From the NCBI GenBank assembly GCA_030625815.1, contig DAOUQF010000031.1:1-43512 (forward strand): 43,512 bases of DNA, written 5' to 3'. The stretch is from Eubacteriales bacterium. Its GTDB lineage: Bacteria > Bacillota > Clostridia > Tissierellales > GPF-1. Below, in pieces: positions 33,044 through 40,559 of this stretch (within the stretch, counting starts at the first letter, position 1; each line of letters opens with the position of its first letter). Both the position numbers and the translations under genes were made by a program. The notes beneath the pieces are model-generated. The model worked only from the letters and a program-made list of their open reading frames with translations, had not been told where the DNA came from and ran no database searches.

Positions 33044-33063
33044 TTGGGCACACAAAAGCCCAA
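33044..33063. promoter_or_regulatory. Short hairpin in the exporter leader
   Basis: TTGGGC-ACACAAAA-GCCCAA is an inverted repeat between the promoter and the AGGAGG site. It could be an operator just downstream of the transcription start or an mRNA stem. No T run follows, so it is not a terminator. Confidence 0.35.
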
Positions 33064-33097
33064 ATTAATATTTCTTTTCTTTTAGGAGGTGAGCACC

Positions 33098-33865
33098 ATG
33101 ATTTCAGGTCTTGCGCTTGCGAAAGCTTCCTTCGCTCGTGACCGCGCGTATCTACTCAATCATTTTATCAATAACATCGGAAGTATCATCTTTGGCTACA
33201 TCAATGTTCGGATTTGGCTGGCCGTACTAGGCGCCACTCCGGAAGGTCATTCCGCCGTCACCTACCTGATGGTAAACCAGGCCGGACTTTGGCTGGTGAT
33301 GTTTATTCCAAGAGGATGCTATATCCCCAATAAGGTACGAGAAGGCACCATTGCATTTGAAAGGCTCCGTCCCTATGGATTGCTTTATGGCAGCTTCTTT
33401 GAAATCGCGGGCCACTTATTCTATAACTTCCTGTTCCGATCGATTCCCATCTTTTTATTCAGCGTGCTCTTTATGGGTGTATCCCTGCCGGCATCGGCAC
33501 AGATCCTTCCCTATTTCATCACCTTGTTCAATGGGATGCTGATCGCATTTTTTCTTAATTATTATGTGGGGCTTTGGAGCATTCGATTTATCTCCATCAA
33601 CGGCGTTCAAATGCTGTACTACTTCGCCACTGCTCTTTTCAGCGGCGCCTTTATCCATATGCAATACTATCCGGAAATAATTCGAAAAATCAGCATGGCT
33701 TTGCCCTTCGCCTATTCAACCTATGTGCCAGCCGCCGTTTATCAAGGATCCTACCCCCTTGCCGATGCCCTTTTGCATCAGGGGATGTGGATTCTCATTC
33801 TTGGCAGTCTCGCCGTATTTTTAACCAAGCAAAGCTTAAAGCACTTGGTTATTCAAGGAGGATAA
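33098..33865 (+). CDS. ABC-2 type exporter permease (first)
   Basis: A 255-residue membrane protein with about six hydrophobic segments, of the ABC-2 permease type (DUF990-like). The start is the ATG at 33098, 8 bp after AGGAGG; a GTG at 33089 lies within that ribosome site and is rejected. It shows NHFINNIGSIIFGYINVRIW early, and YIPNKVREGTIAFERLRPYG, where a family-typical 'reg-x-(l/i)-d/e-x-l-l-r-P' loop normally sits. With the next gene it would form a heterodimeric channel driven by the ATPase encoded third. The stop and next ATG are one base apart. Substrate (drug, lipid or peptide) is unknown. Confidence 0.82.
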   Translation: MISGLALAKASFARDRAYLLNHFINNIGSIIFGYINVRIWLAVLGATPEGHSAVTYLMVNQAGLWLVMFIPRGCYIPNKVREGTIAFERLRPYGLLYGSFFEIAGHLFYNFLFRSIPIFLFSVLFMGVSLPASAQILPYFITLFNGMLIAFFLNYYVGLWSIRFISINGVQMLYYFATALFSGAFIHMQYYPEIIRKISMALPFAYSTYVPAAVYQGSYPLADALLHQGMWILILGSLAVFLTKQSLKHLVIQGG

Positions 33866-33866
33866 G

Positions 33867-34643
33867 ATGCGACTATTTAAAATACTATTTATCGCCTCCC
33901 TGAAAAGTCAGACCCAGTACGCCTTCGACTTCGTTGTCAATGTGATCGGAAATTTTCTTGGCGTTTTTGCAGACTTTTTAATAATCGCCATGATCCTGAT
34001 TCGCTTTCAAAACATCCAAGGATGGACCCTGGTGGAAATCGCCGTGATCTACTCCATCATTGAATTTGGTTTTGGCATCTACCGGGTCATTGGCGACGGA
34101 CTGAACAACTTTGAAATGCTGATCCTTTCCGGACGATTCGACACCCTTCTGATTCGCCCTGCTTCCGTTCTTGGCCAAGCGATGCTTCAGACCGTAGATT
34201 TTAAAAAAATCGGTTTGGTCCTGCAAGCCAGTTTGGTGGGTGCTTGGGGCTTGTCGCAAATTGAGTTTGCGCATTCCTATGCGTGGGTATACTTGCCGAC
34301 CCTCTATCTCGCCTCGATTGTCATGAATCTGCTGATCAGCATTCTGCTGGCATCCACCGCCTTTTGGACGGGAAAGAATGAAGACATCGTTATTCTCGGG
34401 CACTATGCCACGCGAACCGCGGCGCAATATCCAGCAACGATTTACCATAAATTCTTTCAGTCCGTAATGACCTTTGTAATTCCATTCTTCACAATAACCT
34501 ATTATCCCCTTTTGTTTTTAACGGGAAAATCACAGCAGTCGCTGTACTTACTGGCGCCATGGCTTGGGATTGCCATTCTCACGCCAATCACCATGGGCAT
34601 CTGGAAACTGGGAATCAAACGCTATTCCAGCACGGGTACTTAA
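33867..34643 (+). CDS. ABC-2 type exporter permease (second, DUF990)
   Basis: A 258-residue permease with about six membrane segments, homologous in layout to the preceding gene. It has AFDFVVNVIGNFLGVFADF, an IYSIIEFGFGIYRVIGDGLN stretch and SGRFDTLLIRPASVLGQ, which is the DUF990 loop with its R-P pair. GGAGG lies 5 bp upstream of the ATG, overlapping the end of the previous gene. It pairs with the first permease, and both serve the ATPase that follows 11 bp later. No extracellular domain or signal peptide is seen. Confidence 0.85.
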   Translation: MRLFKILFIASLKSQTQYAFDFVVNVIGNFLGVFADFLIIAMILIRFQNIQGWTLVEIAVIYSIIEFGFGIYRVIGDGLNNFEMLILSGRFDTLLIRPASVLGQAMLQTVDFKKIGLVLQASLVGAWGLSQIEFAHSYAWVYLPTLYLASIVMNLLISILLASTAFWTGKNEDIVILGHYATRTAAQYPATIYHKFFQSVMTFVIPFFTITYYPLLFLTGKSQQSLYLLAPWLGIAILTPITMGIWKLGIKRYSSTGT

Positions 34644-34654
34644 AGGAGGTCGAC

Positions 34655-35611
34655 ATGAGTTATATTACCGTAAAAAATCTGCAAAAGAACTATACCATTT
34701 ACGAAAAGACAGGGCGGTTAAAGCGAAACAAGCGGATCGTTAAAGCCTTGAATCATATCGACTTCAGTGTAGAGGAAGGCGCATTCCTTGGATATATCGG
34801 CCCCAATGGTGCCGGAAAATCCACAACCATCAAGGTGCTCACCGGAATCATGACCCCCGACGGCGGAGAAGCCCGAGTGGGAAACTATATTCCCTACAAG
34901 GATCGAAAAGCCTATGTACAAAACATCGGCGTCGTCTTCGGGCAGAAGACCCAGATGTGGTGGGACCTGCCGGTACTCGACACCTATCGGCTATTGGGCG
35001 GGATCTACAAGGTGCCGCAAAAGGCGTTCAAGCGCCAGCTGGAGTATCTTTGTGATCGCCTGGATCTTACCGAGATCCTCTATCAACCGGTACGGCAATT
35101 GAGTTTGGGCCAGCGCATGCGAGCGGAGCTTGGCGCGGCCATGATCCACGATCCGAAGATCCTCTTTCTCGACGAGCCCACCATCGGCCTTGATATCATC
35201 TCCAAACAAAAGGTCAATCACTTCCTGACGGAAATGAACCAGGGCGGAAAGACAATTTTTCTGACGACCCATGATTTAAAGGACATCGAAAGCCTCTGCG
35301 AAGAGATGCTGATTCTCAGCCATGGGGAGATTGTGTATAAAGGCGCCATCGATCAACTGAAAAGCAATACGGAACTGCCGATTCTGGTTACCGCGCAGCT
35401 GCCTCTGGAACAGCCGTTGGATGCCCTTCATCATTTGAAAGAGCGCTACGCCTTCTCCTTTGATCAAGCGAGATCCCAATTGGAAATTCAGCTGTCTGAA
35501 AAAAAACAGGTGGCAGAGCTTGCCCGCACCCTCTTTCATCAGTATGATATCCAAGACTTTCGGGTCGAGGAACCCAGCATTGAAGAGATCATCAAAAAAA
35601 TCTACGCATAA
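34655..35611 (+). CDS. ABC exporter ATP-binding protein
   Basis: A 318-residue ATPase. Start MSYITVKNLQKNYTIYEK lies 5 bp after AAAGGAGG; the longer frame from 34559 overlaps the permease and is rejected. Motifs: Walker A GYIGPNGAGKSTTIK, Q-loop VFGQKTQMWWD, signature LSLGQRMRAELGAAM, Walker B ILFLDEPTIGLD and H-loop TTHDLKDIE. The C-terminal about 80 residues are the accessory part usual in exporter ATPases. The wide spacing and the QKTQMWWDLP block fit the DUF990-associated group. A terminator follows, closing a three-gene operon. Confidence 0.93.
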   Translation: MSYITVKNLQKNYTIYEKTGRLKRNKRIVKALNHIDFSVEEGAFLGYIGPNGAGKSTTIKVLTGIMTPDGGEARVGNYIPYKDRKAYVQNIGVVFGQKTQMWWDLPVLDTYRLLGGIYKVPQKAFKRQLEYLCDRLDLTEILYQPVRQLSLGQRMRAELGAAMIHDPKILFLDEPTIGLDIISKQKVNHFLTEMNQGGKTIFLTTHDLKDIESLCEEMLILSHGEIVYKGAIDQLKSNTELPILVTAQLPLEQPLDALHHLKERYAFSFDQARSQLEIQLSEKKQVAELARTLFHQYDIQDFRVEEPSIEEIIKKIYA

Positions 35612-35616
35612 ATTCA

Positions 35617-35650
35617 CCCCCTTCACATTGAAGGGGCTTTTCTTTTTCTT
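35617..35650 (+). terminator. Terminator of the ABC exporter operon
   Basis: CCCCTTC-ACATT-GAAGGGG followed by CTTTTCTTTTTC, beginning 6 bp after the ATPase stop. Confidence 0.85.
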
Positions 35651-35666
35651 GATTTTTCTCTAGCCC

Positions 35667-35695
35667 TTGACGCAATCCCGATTAAGAACAATACT
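35667..35695 (+). promoter_or_regulatory. Candidate promoter of the DUF218 gene
   Basis: TTGACG, 17 bp, AATACT; the -35 matches at five of six bases, the -10 at four. It lies 42 bp before the ATG. Confidence 0.45.
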
Positions 35696-35736
35696 GGTAA
35701 CAGGATCACCATTAAAGAAGAAGGACGGATTCATCC

Positions 35737-36327
35737 ATGAAAAATACCAAGAAATTCATAAAAGGTATCAGCCTTGTTTTACTTATTGGCATCATCTTAT
35801 CCGGATTGTCCTTTCTCGCCATTCGCAGTGAATGGGACTCCACGATAGAAGCTCCCGGTTCTATCGATGTTTTAATCGTATTGGGTGCTGGCGTCTGGGG
35901 CGATCAACCCTCTCCCCAATTAAAATTGCGGCTGCAGACTGCAGCTACCATATTTAAAGAGAACCCTGAAATATCCGTTATCGTTTCCGGCGGACAAGGC
36001 CCCGATGAGGATATCAGCGAGGCACAGGCTATGCAAATGTATTTGATTCAGCTGGGTGTTGATGAAGCATCCATCTTCTTGGAAGACCAATCCACCTCAA
36101 CAGTGGAGAATCTACGCTTCAGCAAAGCCATCCTCGACACACAAAACATGAATACTTCCGCAGTGGGGATTGTCACCACCGACTTTCACATGTATCGCGC
36201 CAAGATGTTGGCAAGACGATACGGGATGAGCGCACAAGGTGAATCCGCTCCCAATGTGCCCATTATTGTCGTAAAAAACACGATGCGGGAAATCATAGCC
36301 GTTATCAAAGATACAATCATCCGCTAA
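35737..36327 (+). CDS. YdcF/ElyC/SanA-family membrane-anchored protein (DUF218)
   Basis: A 196-residue protein. A basic start and one hydrophobic segment (about 11-28, ISLVLLIGIILSGLSFLA) anchor it, with the DUF218 domain outside. The domain shows DVLIVLGAGVWGDQPSPQL, VIVSGGQGPDEDISEAQAM, EDQSTSTVENLRFSK and VTTDFHMYRAKMLAR, all in the usual order. Family members (SanA, ElyC) influence cell-envelope integrity, but the reaction is unsettled. The ribosome site is weak (AAGGA about 13 bp upstream). It stands alone between two terminators. Confidence 0.88.
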   Translation: MKNTKKFIKGISLVLLIGIILSGLSFLAIRSEWDSTIEAPGSIDVLIVLGAGVWGDQPSPQLKLRLQTAATIFKENPEISVIVSGGQGPDEDISEAQAMQMYLIQLGVDEASIFLEDQSTSTVENLRFSKAILDTQNMNTSAVGIVTTDFHMYRAKMLARRYGMSAQGESAPNVPIIVVKNTMREIIAVIKDTIIR

Positions 36328-36328
36328 A

Positions 36329-36354
36329 AAAGACCGATGCTTTCATCGGTCTTT
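36329..36354. terminator. Bidirectional terminator (DUF218 / YkvA)
   Basis: AAAGACCGATG-CTTT-CATCGGTCTTT has T-rich tails on both strands. It ends the rightward DUF218 gene and the leftward YkvA operon. Confidence 0.85.
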
Positions 36355-36363
36355 CTTATATTC

Positions 36364-36765
36364 CTATCTCTTCATTCGGTCATCCACGGATTTTAAGTCA
36401 TCCGGATCAAAATTCCCAAACCAGTCATACAATTTCATTCGCGCCCGTTCCTGGGCTTCCTCATTGATATACATGGCCACTGCGGCCACCGCAAGAATCA
36501 AAACGCCCAGGTCGTCGGAAAAACCAACAAGGGGCGTAAAATCGGGAATGGCATCAATCGGGGAGATAAAATATCCCAACGCACCTACAATCGTCGATTT
36601 TGCCCATAACGGAATATCAGCATCCTGCAAGGTATAATACAAAACCATACTTGCGTAGACAACAATAATTCCCGCTTTTTGCGCAGCAGTCTTAAACTTG
36701 TCAAACAGCGACTTCTCGCTGTATATCTCAGAGTATTCATTGTTCTCCATCTTATCATCGTCCAT
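36364..36765 (-). CDS. YkvA-type DUF1232 protein
   Basis: A 133-residue protein with a central DUF1232 domain: LGYFISPIDAIPDFTPLVGFSDDLGVLILAVAAVAM is its signature region (quoted in parts: YFISPIDAIPDFTPLVGF, then SDDLGVLILAV). Two hydrophobic helices around it suggest membrane association. The family has no established function. AAAGGAGG sits 8 bp before the ATG. The gap to the GNAT gene is 41 bp without a clear terminator, so it may be the third gene of a leftward operon with regulator and acetyltransferase. Confidence 0.88.
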   Translation of the reverse strand: MDDDKMENNEYSEIYSEKSLFDKFKTAAQKAGIIVVYASMVLYYTLQDADIPLWAKSTIVGALGYFISPIDAIPDFTPLVGFSDDLGVLILAVAAVAMYINEEAQERARMKLYDWFGNFDPDDLKSVDDRMKR

Positions 36766-36806
36766 CTTGCATGCCTCCTTTGATTTAAGAATACCACAAA
36801 AACAAG

Positions 36807-37250
36807 CTATTGCTCCATCTTCATAGGGGTAAAGCGAATCCCGTCAACAATTTGCTCGGCACTCTTGTCTTGAAACCCCAAACGGTGATAAAATTCTATC
36901 GCATAAGGCGAGGCATTTACCGTAATCTTGCCGGCTTGCTCTCCAAAGGCGACTTGGAAAAGCCTTGAACCAATCCCTTTTCTATGGAAATCCGGATCAA
37001 CAAAGAGCATCGAGACATGACTGTCAAGTTTTATGACGATAACGCCTACCAGTTGATCAACTTTATAAGCACCCCAAAACTTCAACTCCCGTCTCTCTAT
37101 AAGCTCTTGAATCTGTTCGATCTCGATAAACCTCTTGAAACTCTCGACCCCTTGCTGAGAATAGTCCGGTGCTTCGAATTCGAGAAACACACGCCAAACC
37201 AAATCCAATGCTTCCTGCAATTCTGACTTAACAATTCTGCGAATCTCCAT
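36807..37250 (-). CDS. GNAT-family N-acetyltransferase
   Basis: A 147-residue acetyltransferase that uses acetyl-CoA on an unknown amine. It begins MEIRRIVKSELQEALDLVWR, contains DSHVSMLFVDPDFHRKGIGS, which holds the R-K-G-I-G-S acetyl-CoA pyrophosphate loop, and ends with NASPYAIEFYHRLGFQ. The start ATG overlaps the previous gene's TAA by one base (TAATG), so translation is coupled; the longer frame to 37286 lies inside that gene and is rejected. A GGGGAGG is 9 bp upstream. Confidence 0.9.
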   Translation of the reverse strand: MEIRRIVKSELQEALDLVWRVFLEFEAPDYSQQGVESFKRFIEIEQIQELIERRELKFWGAYKVDQLVGVIVIKLDSHVSMLFVDPDFHRKGIGSRLFQVAFGEQAGKITVNASPYAIEFYHRLGFQDKSAEQIVDGIRFTPMKMEQ

Positions 37251-38011
37251 TAGATCTGGCCTCCCCGTACCCAGTACTCCCGACAATCTGTGGTACGATC
37301 CATAAACCCATACTCAATCAAATAACGTCGAAGGGTTACAAAATCCTCATAGACGGCCCAAAGAATCTGATTGATTTCTTTTTCCGAATACCGCTTCTCC
37401 GCTTCGAACTCCTTGACGATCAAACGCAACAATACCAATTTTCGTTTTTCTCCCTTGGGTATCGCCTTCATGCACAAAGGCACTTCCGAGATCAAGAAGT
37501 TCTTCTTCACCTTGTCTTCTTCCTTCTTTGTAATCAAATATCGATCATCCACCATTTTTGCTCCTTCATGAATTTCCAAGAACTCATCCTGTTTTCTTCC
37601 CTGAGTTGCTTGATCTACCAAATTATAAATCGCCAAATACATTTTGGCCTGTTGCGCGCGTTCCTTGAATACAAATCGTTGATGCCTGACTGTGCTATGA
37701 GCAATTCCTTGTTTGCCGGCTATCTGCTTGTCCGTTAGCCCGGCTGCAAAATCCCGCAAGACTTCCTTTTGCTTCTCCGTCAAACCCGTTTCTTTTTTAT
37801 CAAACTCCAACAGCATTTCATAAATCGGCGGATGATCCGCAAGCACATGTTCGCGCGCTGCAGTTTCCGCCATTAAAAACCGATCTCCTTTGGGGTACAC
37901 TTCCCCCTTCATAAATCGCTCTTCACATTGCAGGCAAACGAAGCCCGTTTCATCCTCTTGGTATCCACGAATCAATTCTTCAAGCGTCGCCTGTCGTATT
38001 TTCTCATTCAT
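37250..38011 (-). CDS. HTH regulator with C-terminal DUF2087
   Basis: A 253-residue regulator. Residues 24-34 (GFVCLQCEERF) hold a Cys-x2-Cys pair, perhaps a half zinc ribbon. A LuxR/FixJ-like helix-turn-helix follows (about 77-125): LTEKQKEVLRDFAAGLTDKQ, IAHSTVRHQRFV. The C-terminus has the DUF2087 block (RYSEKEINQILWAVYEDFVT, LRRYLIEYGFMDR, CREYWV), found in small-molecule-associated Firmicute regulators. It is the first gene of an operon with a GNAT enzyme, so the two may answer the same signal; the ligand is unknown. GAGGTGA precedes the ATG. Confidence 0.85.
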   Translation of the reverse strand: MNEKIRQATLEELIRGYQEDETGFVCLQCEERFMKGEVYPKGDRFLMAETAAREHVLADHPPIYEMLLEFDKKETGLTEKQKEVLRDFAAGLTDKQIAGKQGIAHSTVRHQRFVFKERAQQAKMYLAIYNLVDQATQGRKQDEFLEIHEGAKMVDDRYLITKKEEDKVKKNFLISEVPLCMKAIPKGEKRKLVLLRLIVKEFEAEKRYSEKEINQILWAVYEDFVTLRRYLIEYGFMDRTTDCREYWVRGGQI

Positions 38012-38047
38012 AAACTTTCACCTCTTCCGTTTACCTTTTCTATAGTC

Positions 38048-38076
38048 ATTCTATCCTTTTGTTTGTATAATTGCAA
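38048..38076 (-). promoter_or_regulatory. SigA promoter of the regulator/GNAT operon
   Basis: On the minus strand TTGCAA, 17 bp, TAGAAT, about 37 bp before the regulator ATG. Confidence 0.5.
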
Positions 38077-38096
38077 CGTTTTTCACTTCGGGATAT

Positions 38097-38129
38097 AAAA
38101 AAGGCAAACACATCAATTCTGTGTTTGCC
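38097..38129 (-). terminator. Terminator overlapping the end of the GDPD gene
   Basis: On the minus strand GGCAAACACA pairs with TGTGTTTGCC across a 7-base loop and is followed by TTTTTT. The left arm lies within the last codons of the phosphodiesterase. Confidence 0.85.
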
Positions 38130-39894
38130 CAATCTTCAACATTGCCCGTTCCTTTAACACCTGCTTTGCTACTCCCACCTGATCAGTGATCAATCCATCG
38201 ACTCCCATATTCAGCATTTCTTGCATTTCTTCCTCTGTGTTCACCGTCCAGACATGAACCTCTTTGCCAGCCAAATGAATCTTCTTCACCCGATCCTCAT
38301 TGATGCGAGAAATCTCCATGTTGAAAAAGTCTACCGGAATCTTCTCAACCTCGCCCATGGTCAAAACTACAATCAAGCCTGTCCGTAACTGAGGCTTGAT
38401 TATCTCCACTTCCTGCAGGACCGATTCATCCAAAGAGGTTATGACAACCTCTCTCTCCATCCCCGCTGCTTCAATCGCTTGAATGGCTCGAACCGCCATT
38501 TCTGCTTGATTGTCTGCCGTTTTCAATTCCAAATTTAACCGAATCCGTCCCTTTGCGGTTTCCAGCACCTCGTCCAAAAAGGGAACCGCTTCCTTTTCAG
38601 GCCAATCCATGCTCGCCGCCGCATTCAAAAGGATCACCTCTTCATAACTTGCCTCCGCAACAGGCAAATCGACATCTGTCGTACGCAAAAAGTTGCTGTC
38701 GTGCATCAAAATTAAATTTCCGTCCGCCAGCATTTGCACATCAAGTTCCGCATAATCCGCACCCTTTTGAATCGCCGATTCCACTGCCGCAATGGTATTC
38801 TCCGGTGCATCAAGCACATCTCCACGGTGTGCGGTCACATAAACCGGCCTCACCTGATCAAGCTGTGCGGCATAAAACCGCATAAATCCCACAAGGAAAA
38901 ATACAAAGACCACAAGAACAGCGACAATGATTTTTTTTCGAGTGAAAAACCAGTCAATCCACTGGATATTCCCACCAACTTTTACCCGTTCAGCAATAGG
39001 CTCAATCGATTCAAATCGATTGAGAAGAACCGTCAGACGATGAATTCCATAGGGAACCATCACCCAGGTTCCGCCAAGGGCAATCAAAGCGATAAAGCTT
39101 TCAAACACCGACAAGAAAAACCGTTCACCGGCAACGCCAGAATTCACCAAAAAAATCGCAATGGCGGAAACCGCAAAGAATACGCCGATGATCAGCAATA
39201 TCAAAATCCCGTTCAATGCAACCAAGATAGCCAAATCCTTAAGCATCTCCCACCAATGCTCTTTCAGCAACTCCCTGCTGCGTTTCATCGCTACCGATGC
39301 GCGCATATCCTTCAAAAGGATCAAGTGCAGAGAAAAAATCCATTGTATGGAATAAACAATCCCAATCAACGAAATTGCCTTTAGGATCAAATCCGCCCAC
39401 AATCGTGTTTGTGCGTATTCCATAATAAAGGGTGGAATCTGCAAGGATTGAATCAGACTATTGGAAATGCCAATTTTCAACCACGGCACCAAGACAGCCA
39501 TGTAAAACAGAAACAAAAGTCCGCCGAAAACACCAATCTTCCGCGCACGGCCCAAACAAAAAGAAAAAACCTTCCAATAGGAAGACTCCGGCAATCGTTC
39601 GTACACCTGCTGGCTCAGCACCACAATTCCGCCAATCTCAATAAAGATAATCACTGTAACGGTAATCAGCAAGAAAAGTGTTCCAACAAACCCTTGAATG
39701 GAAAACAGAAACTCCTGAATCCGATTGTTCGCGAAGACATCAAATCCGCGGCTCCGCATTAGAAATGAAAAACCCTTCCGATAAATCGGCAATATGATCA
39801 ATGCCAAGAATAATCTTGTCACAATTTGATATTTGGTAAATCGACGAAATCCAAAGAAAAAATCCTTCCAGGACCGGTGAAAAACATCCAGCAT
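38113..39894 (-). CDS. Membrane-anchored glycerophosphodiester phosphodiesterase
   Basis: A 593-residue enzyme. The N-terminal half (1 to about 340) has about seven or eight membrane helices of the GDPD-membrane-domain type. The C-terminal catalytic domain starts at about residue 355: TAHRGDVLDAPENT (catalytic HR and EN), GADYAELDVQMLADGNLILM (metal-binding Glu/Asp), HDSNF, LNLELKT and VDGLITDQ near the end. It should cleave glycerophosphodiesters, or lipoteichoic-acid or lipid-derived esters, outside or at the membrane. GGAGG precedes the ATG, and an extended -10 (TGATACAAT) lies near 39919-39927. It is monocistronic with a terminator overlapping its end. Confidence 0.93.
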   Translation of the reverse strand: MLDVFHRSWKDFFFGFRRFTKYQIVTRLFLALIILPIYRKGFSFLMRSRGFDVFANNRIQEFLFSIQGFVGTLFLLITVTVIIFIEIGGIVVLSQQVYERLPESSYWKVFSFCLGRARKIGVFGGLLFLFYMAVLVPWLKIGISNSLIQSLQIPPFIMEYAQTRLWADLILKAISLIGIVYSIQWIFSLHLILLKDMRASVAMKRSRELLKEHWWEMLKDLAILVALNGILILLIIGVFFAVSAIAIFLVNSGVAGERFFLSVFESFIALIALGGTWVMVPYGIHRLTVLLNRFESIEPIAERVKVGGNIQWIDWFFTRKKIIVAVLVVFVFFLVGFMRFYAAQLDQVRPVYVTAHRGDVLDAPENTIAAVESAIQKGADYAELDVQMLADGNLILMHDSNFLRTTDVDLPVAEASYEEVILLNAAASMDWPEKEAVPFLDEVLETAKGRIRLNLELKTADNQAEMAVRAIQAIEAAGMEREVVITSLDESVLQEVEIIKPQLRTGLIVVLTMGEVEKIPVDFFNMEISRINEDRVKKIHLAGKEVHVWTVNTEEEMQEMLNMGVDGLITDQVGVAKQVLKERAMLKIGQTQN

Positions 39895-39955
39895 GACACA
39901 CCTCCATACGATAATAAAATTGTATCACAGAATGATTAAGAGGATCTGAAATTCG

Positions 39956-39990
39956 TAAAAAAGTAGTGCCAATCAGTTGAGTGACACTAC
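39956..39990 (-). terminator. Hairpin terminator after the ferredoxin gene
   Basis: GTAGTG at 39963 pairs with CACTAC at 39985, continued by CA:TG and TCA:TGA inner pairs with two mismatches; the minus strand then has six T residues. It is about 90 bp after the ferredoxin stop and is the only terminator candidate for the aldehyde operon. Confidence 0.55.
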
Positions 39991-40081
39991 CATAGATTTT
40001 GTTATTTCCACTGTCCACTTGACAGGGAGCAGATCAAATAGCCAATAACTCAATCCTTTTTTTAAGCATCTTGAATGACTA

Positions 40082-40315
40082 TCATTCACCGGCAGTGCAT
40101 AGAACCATCGATATCGCATCTATGGGGCATGCTTTTTCACACAACTGACAGCCTACACAGTTTTCCGGTTCGACCAGAACTGCAACCGTATGTATATCGC
40201 CGCGCTCTTTGGGATCAGAGATCTGCAGACACCCAAAAGGACAATTCACCACACAGAGTGAACACCCGCAGCACACAGCCTCATCAATTTTTGCCTTTTG
40301 TTTTTTCTTGGCCAT
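40082..40315 (-). CDS. 2[4Fe-4S] ferredoxin
   Basis: A 77-residue ferredoxin with two clusters: CCGCSLCVVNCPFGC and CVGCQLCEKACP, each C-x2-C-x2-C-x3-C(P). A lysine-rich start, MAKKKQKAK, precedes them. It should carry electrons to or from the aldehyde oxidoreductase. The start at 40315 has GGGAGG upstream, and the previous gene's TGA lies one base before; the longer frame to 40360 has the ribosome site inside it and is rejected. Confidence 0.9.
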   Translation of the reverse strand: MAKKKQKAKIDEAVCCGCSLCVVNCPFGCLQISDPKERGDIHTVAVLVEPENCVGCQLCEKACPIDAISMVLCTAGE

Positions 40316-40316
40316 C

Positions 40317-40559
40317 TCAACCACCTCCCGCCGGCGAAAGAAACATGATTTCGTTCCCATCGCATAATCTAGTATTCATTTTTGCCCGCTTGCCATCCAC
40401 CAGGATGATGCGATTTTTCAGCTCCTTCTTATCTACTTTACCTGTGGCGGCGATTTTTTCGATTGCCCCGCCGACTCGATCCGCATCGACCCATATCGTT
40501 GAAACCCCTGCATTTAGCCTCATGACGCCGAAAAGTTTAGCCTTGACCATGTAAGTCAT
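40317..40559 (-). CDS. MoaD/ThiS-like protein for tungsten/molybdenum cofactor
   Basis: An 80-residue ubiquitin-fold sulfur carrier. It starts with VKAKLFGVMRLNAGVSTIWV, has NRIILVDGKRAKMNTRLCDG, and ends FLSPAGGG. The terminal Gly-Gly is the site where sulfur is loaded as thiocarboxylate for molybdopterin synthesis. Family members end in exactly GG, so the third glycine is worth noting. It overlaps the AOR gene end by 23 bp, so the two are coupled. The start at 40559 has GGAG 7 bp upstream; a second ATG at 40550 is also possible. It serves the pterin of the neighbouring tungsten enzyme. Confidence 0.82.
   Translation of the reverse strand: MTYMVKAKLFGVMRLNAGVSTIWVDADRVGGAIEKIAATGKVDKKELKNRIILVDGKRAKMNTRLCDGNEIMFLSPAGGG

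Noticed and set aside
34559-34654. Longer N-terminus for the ABC ATPase.
   Set aside because: It lies inside the permease gene; AAAGGAGG just before 34655 and the family start pattern favour the shorter form.
39956-39990. Hairpin near 39963 as a transposon end or REP element.
   Set aside because: No second copy is seen in the window; a T run on the minus strand makes a terminator the simpler reading.
39740-40018. Leftward 92-codon frame between the phosphodiesterase and ferredoxin genes.
   Set aside because: It overlaps the phosphodiesterase N-terminus in another frame, runs through the hairpin, and has no family pattern.
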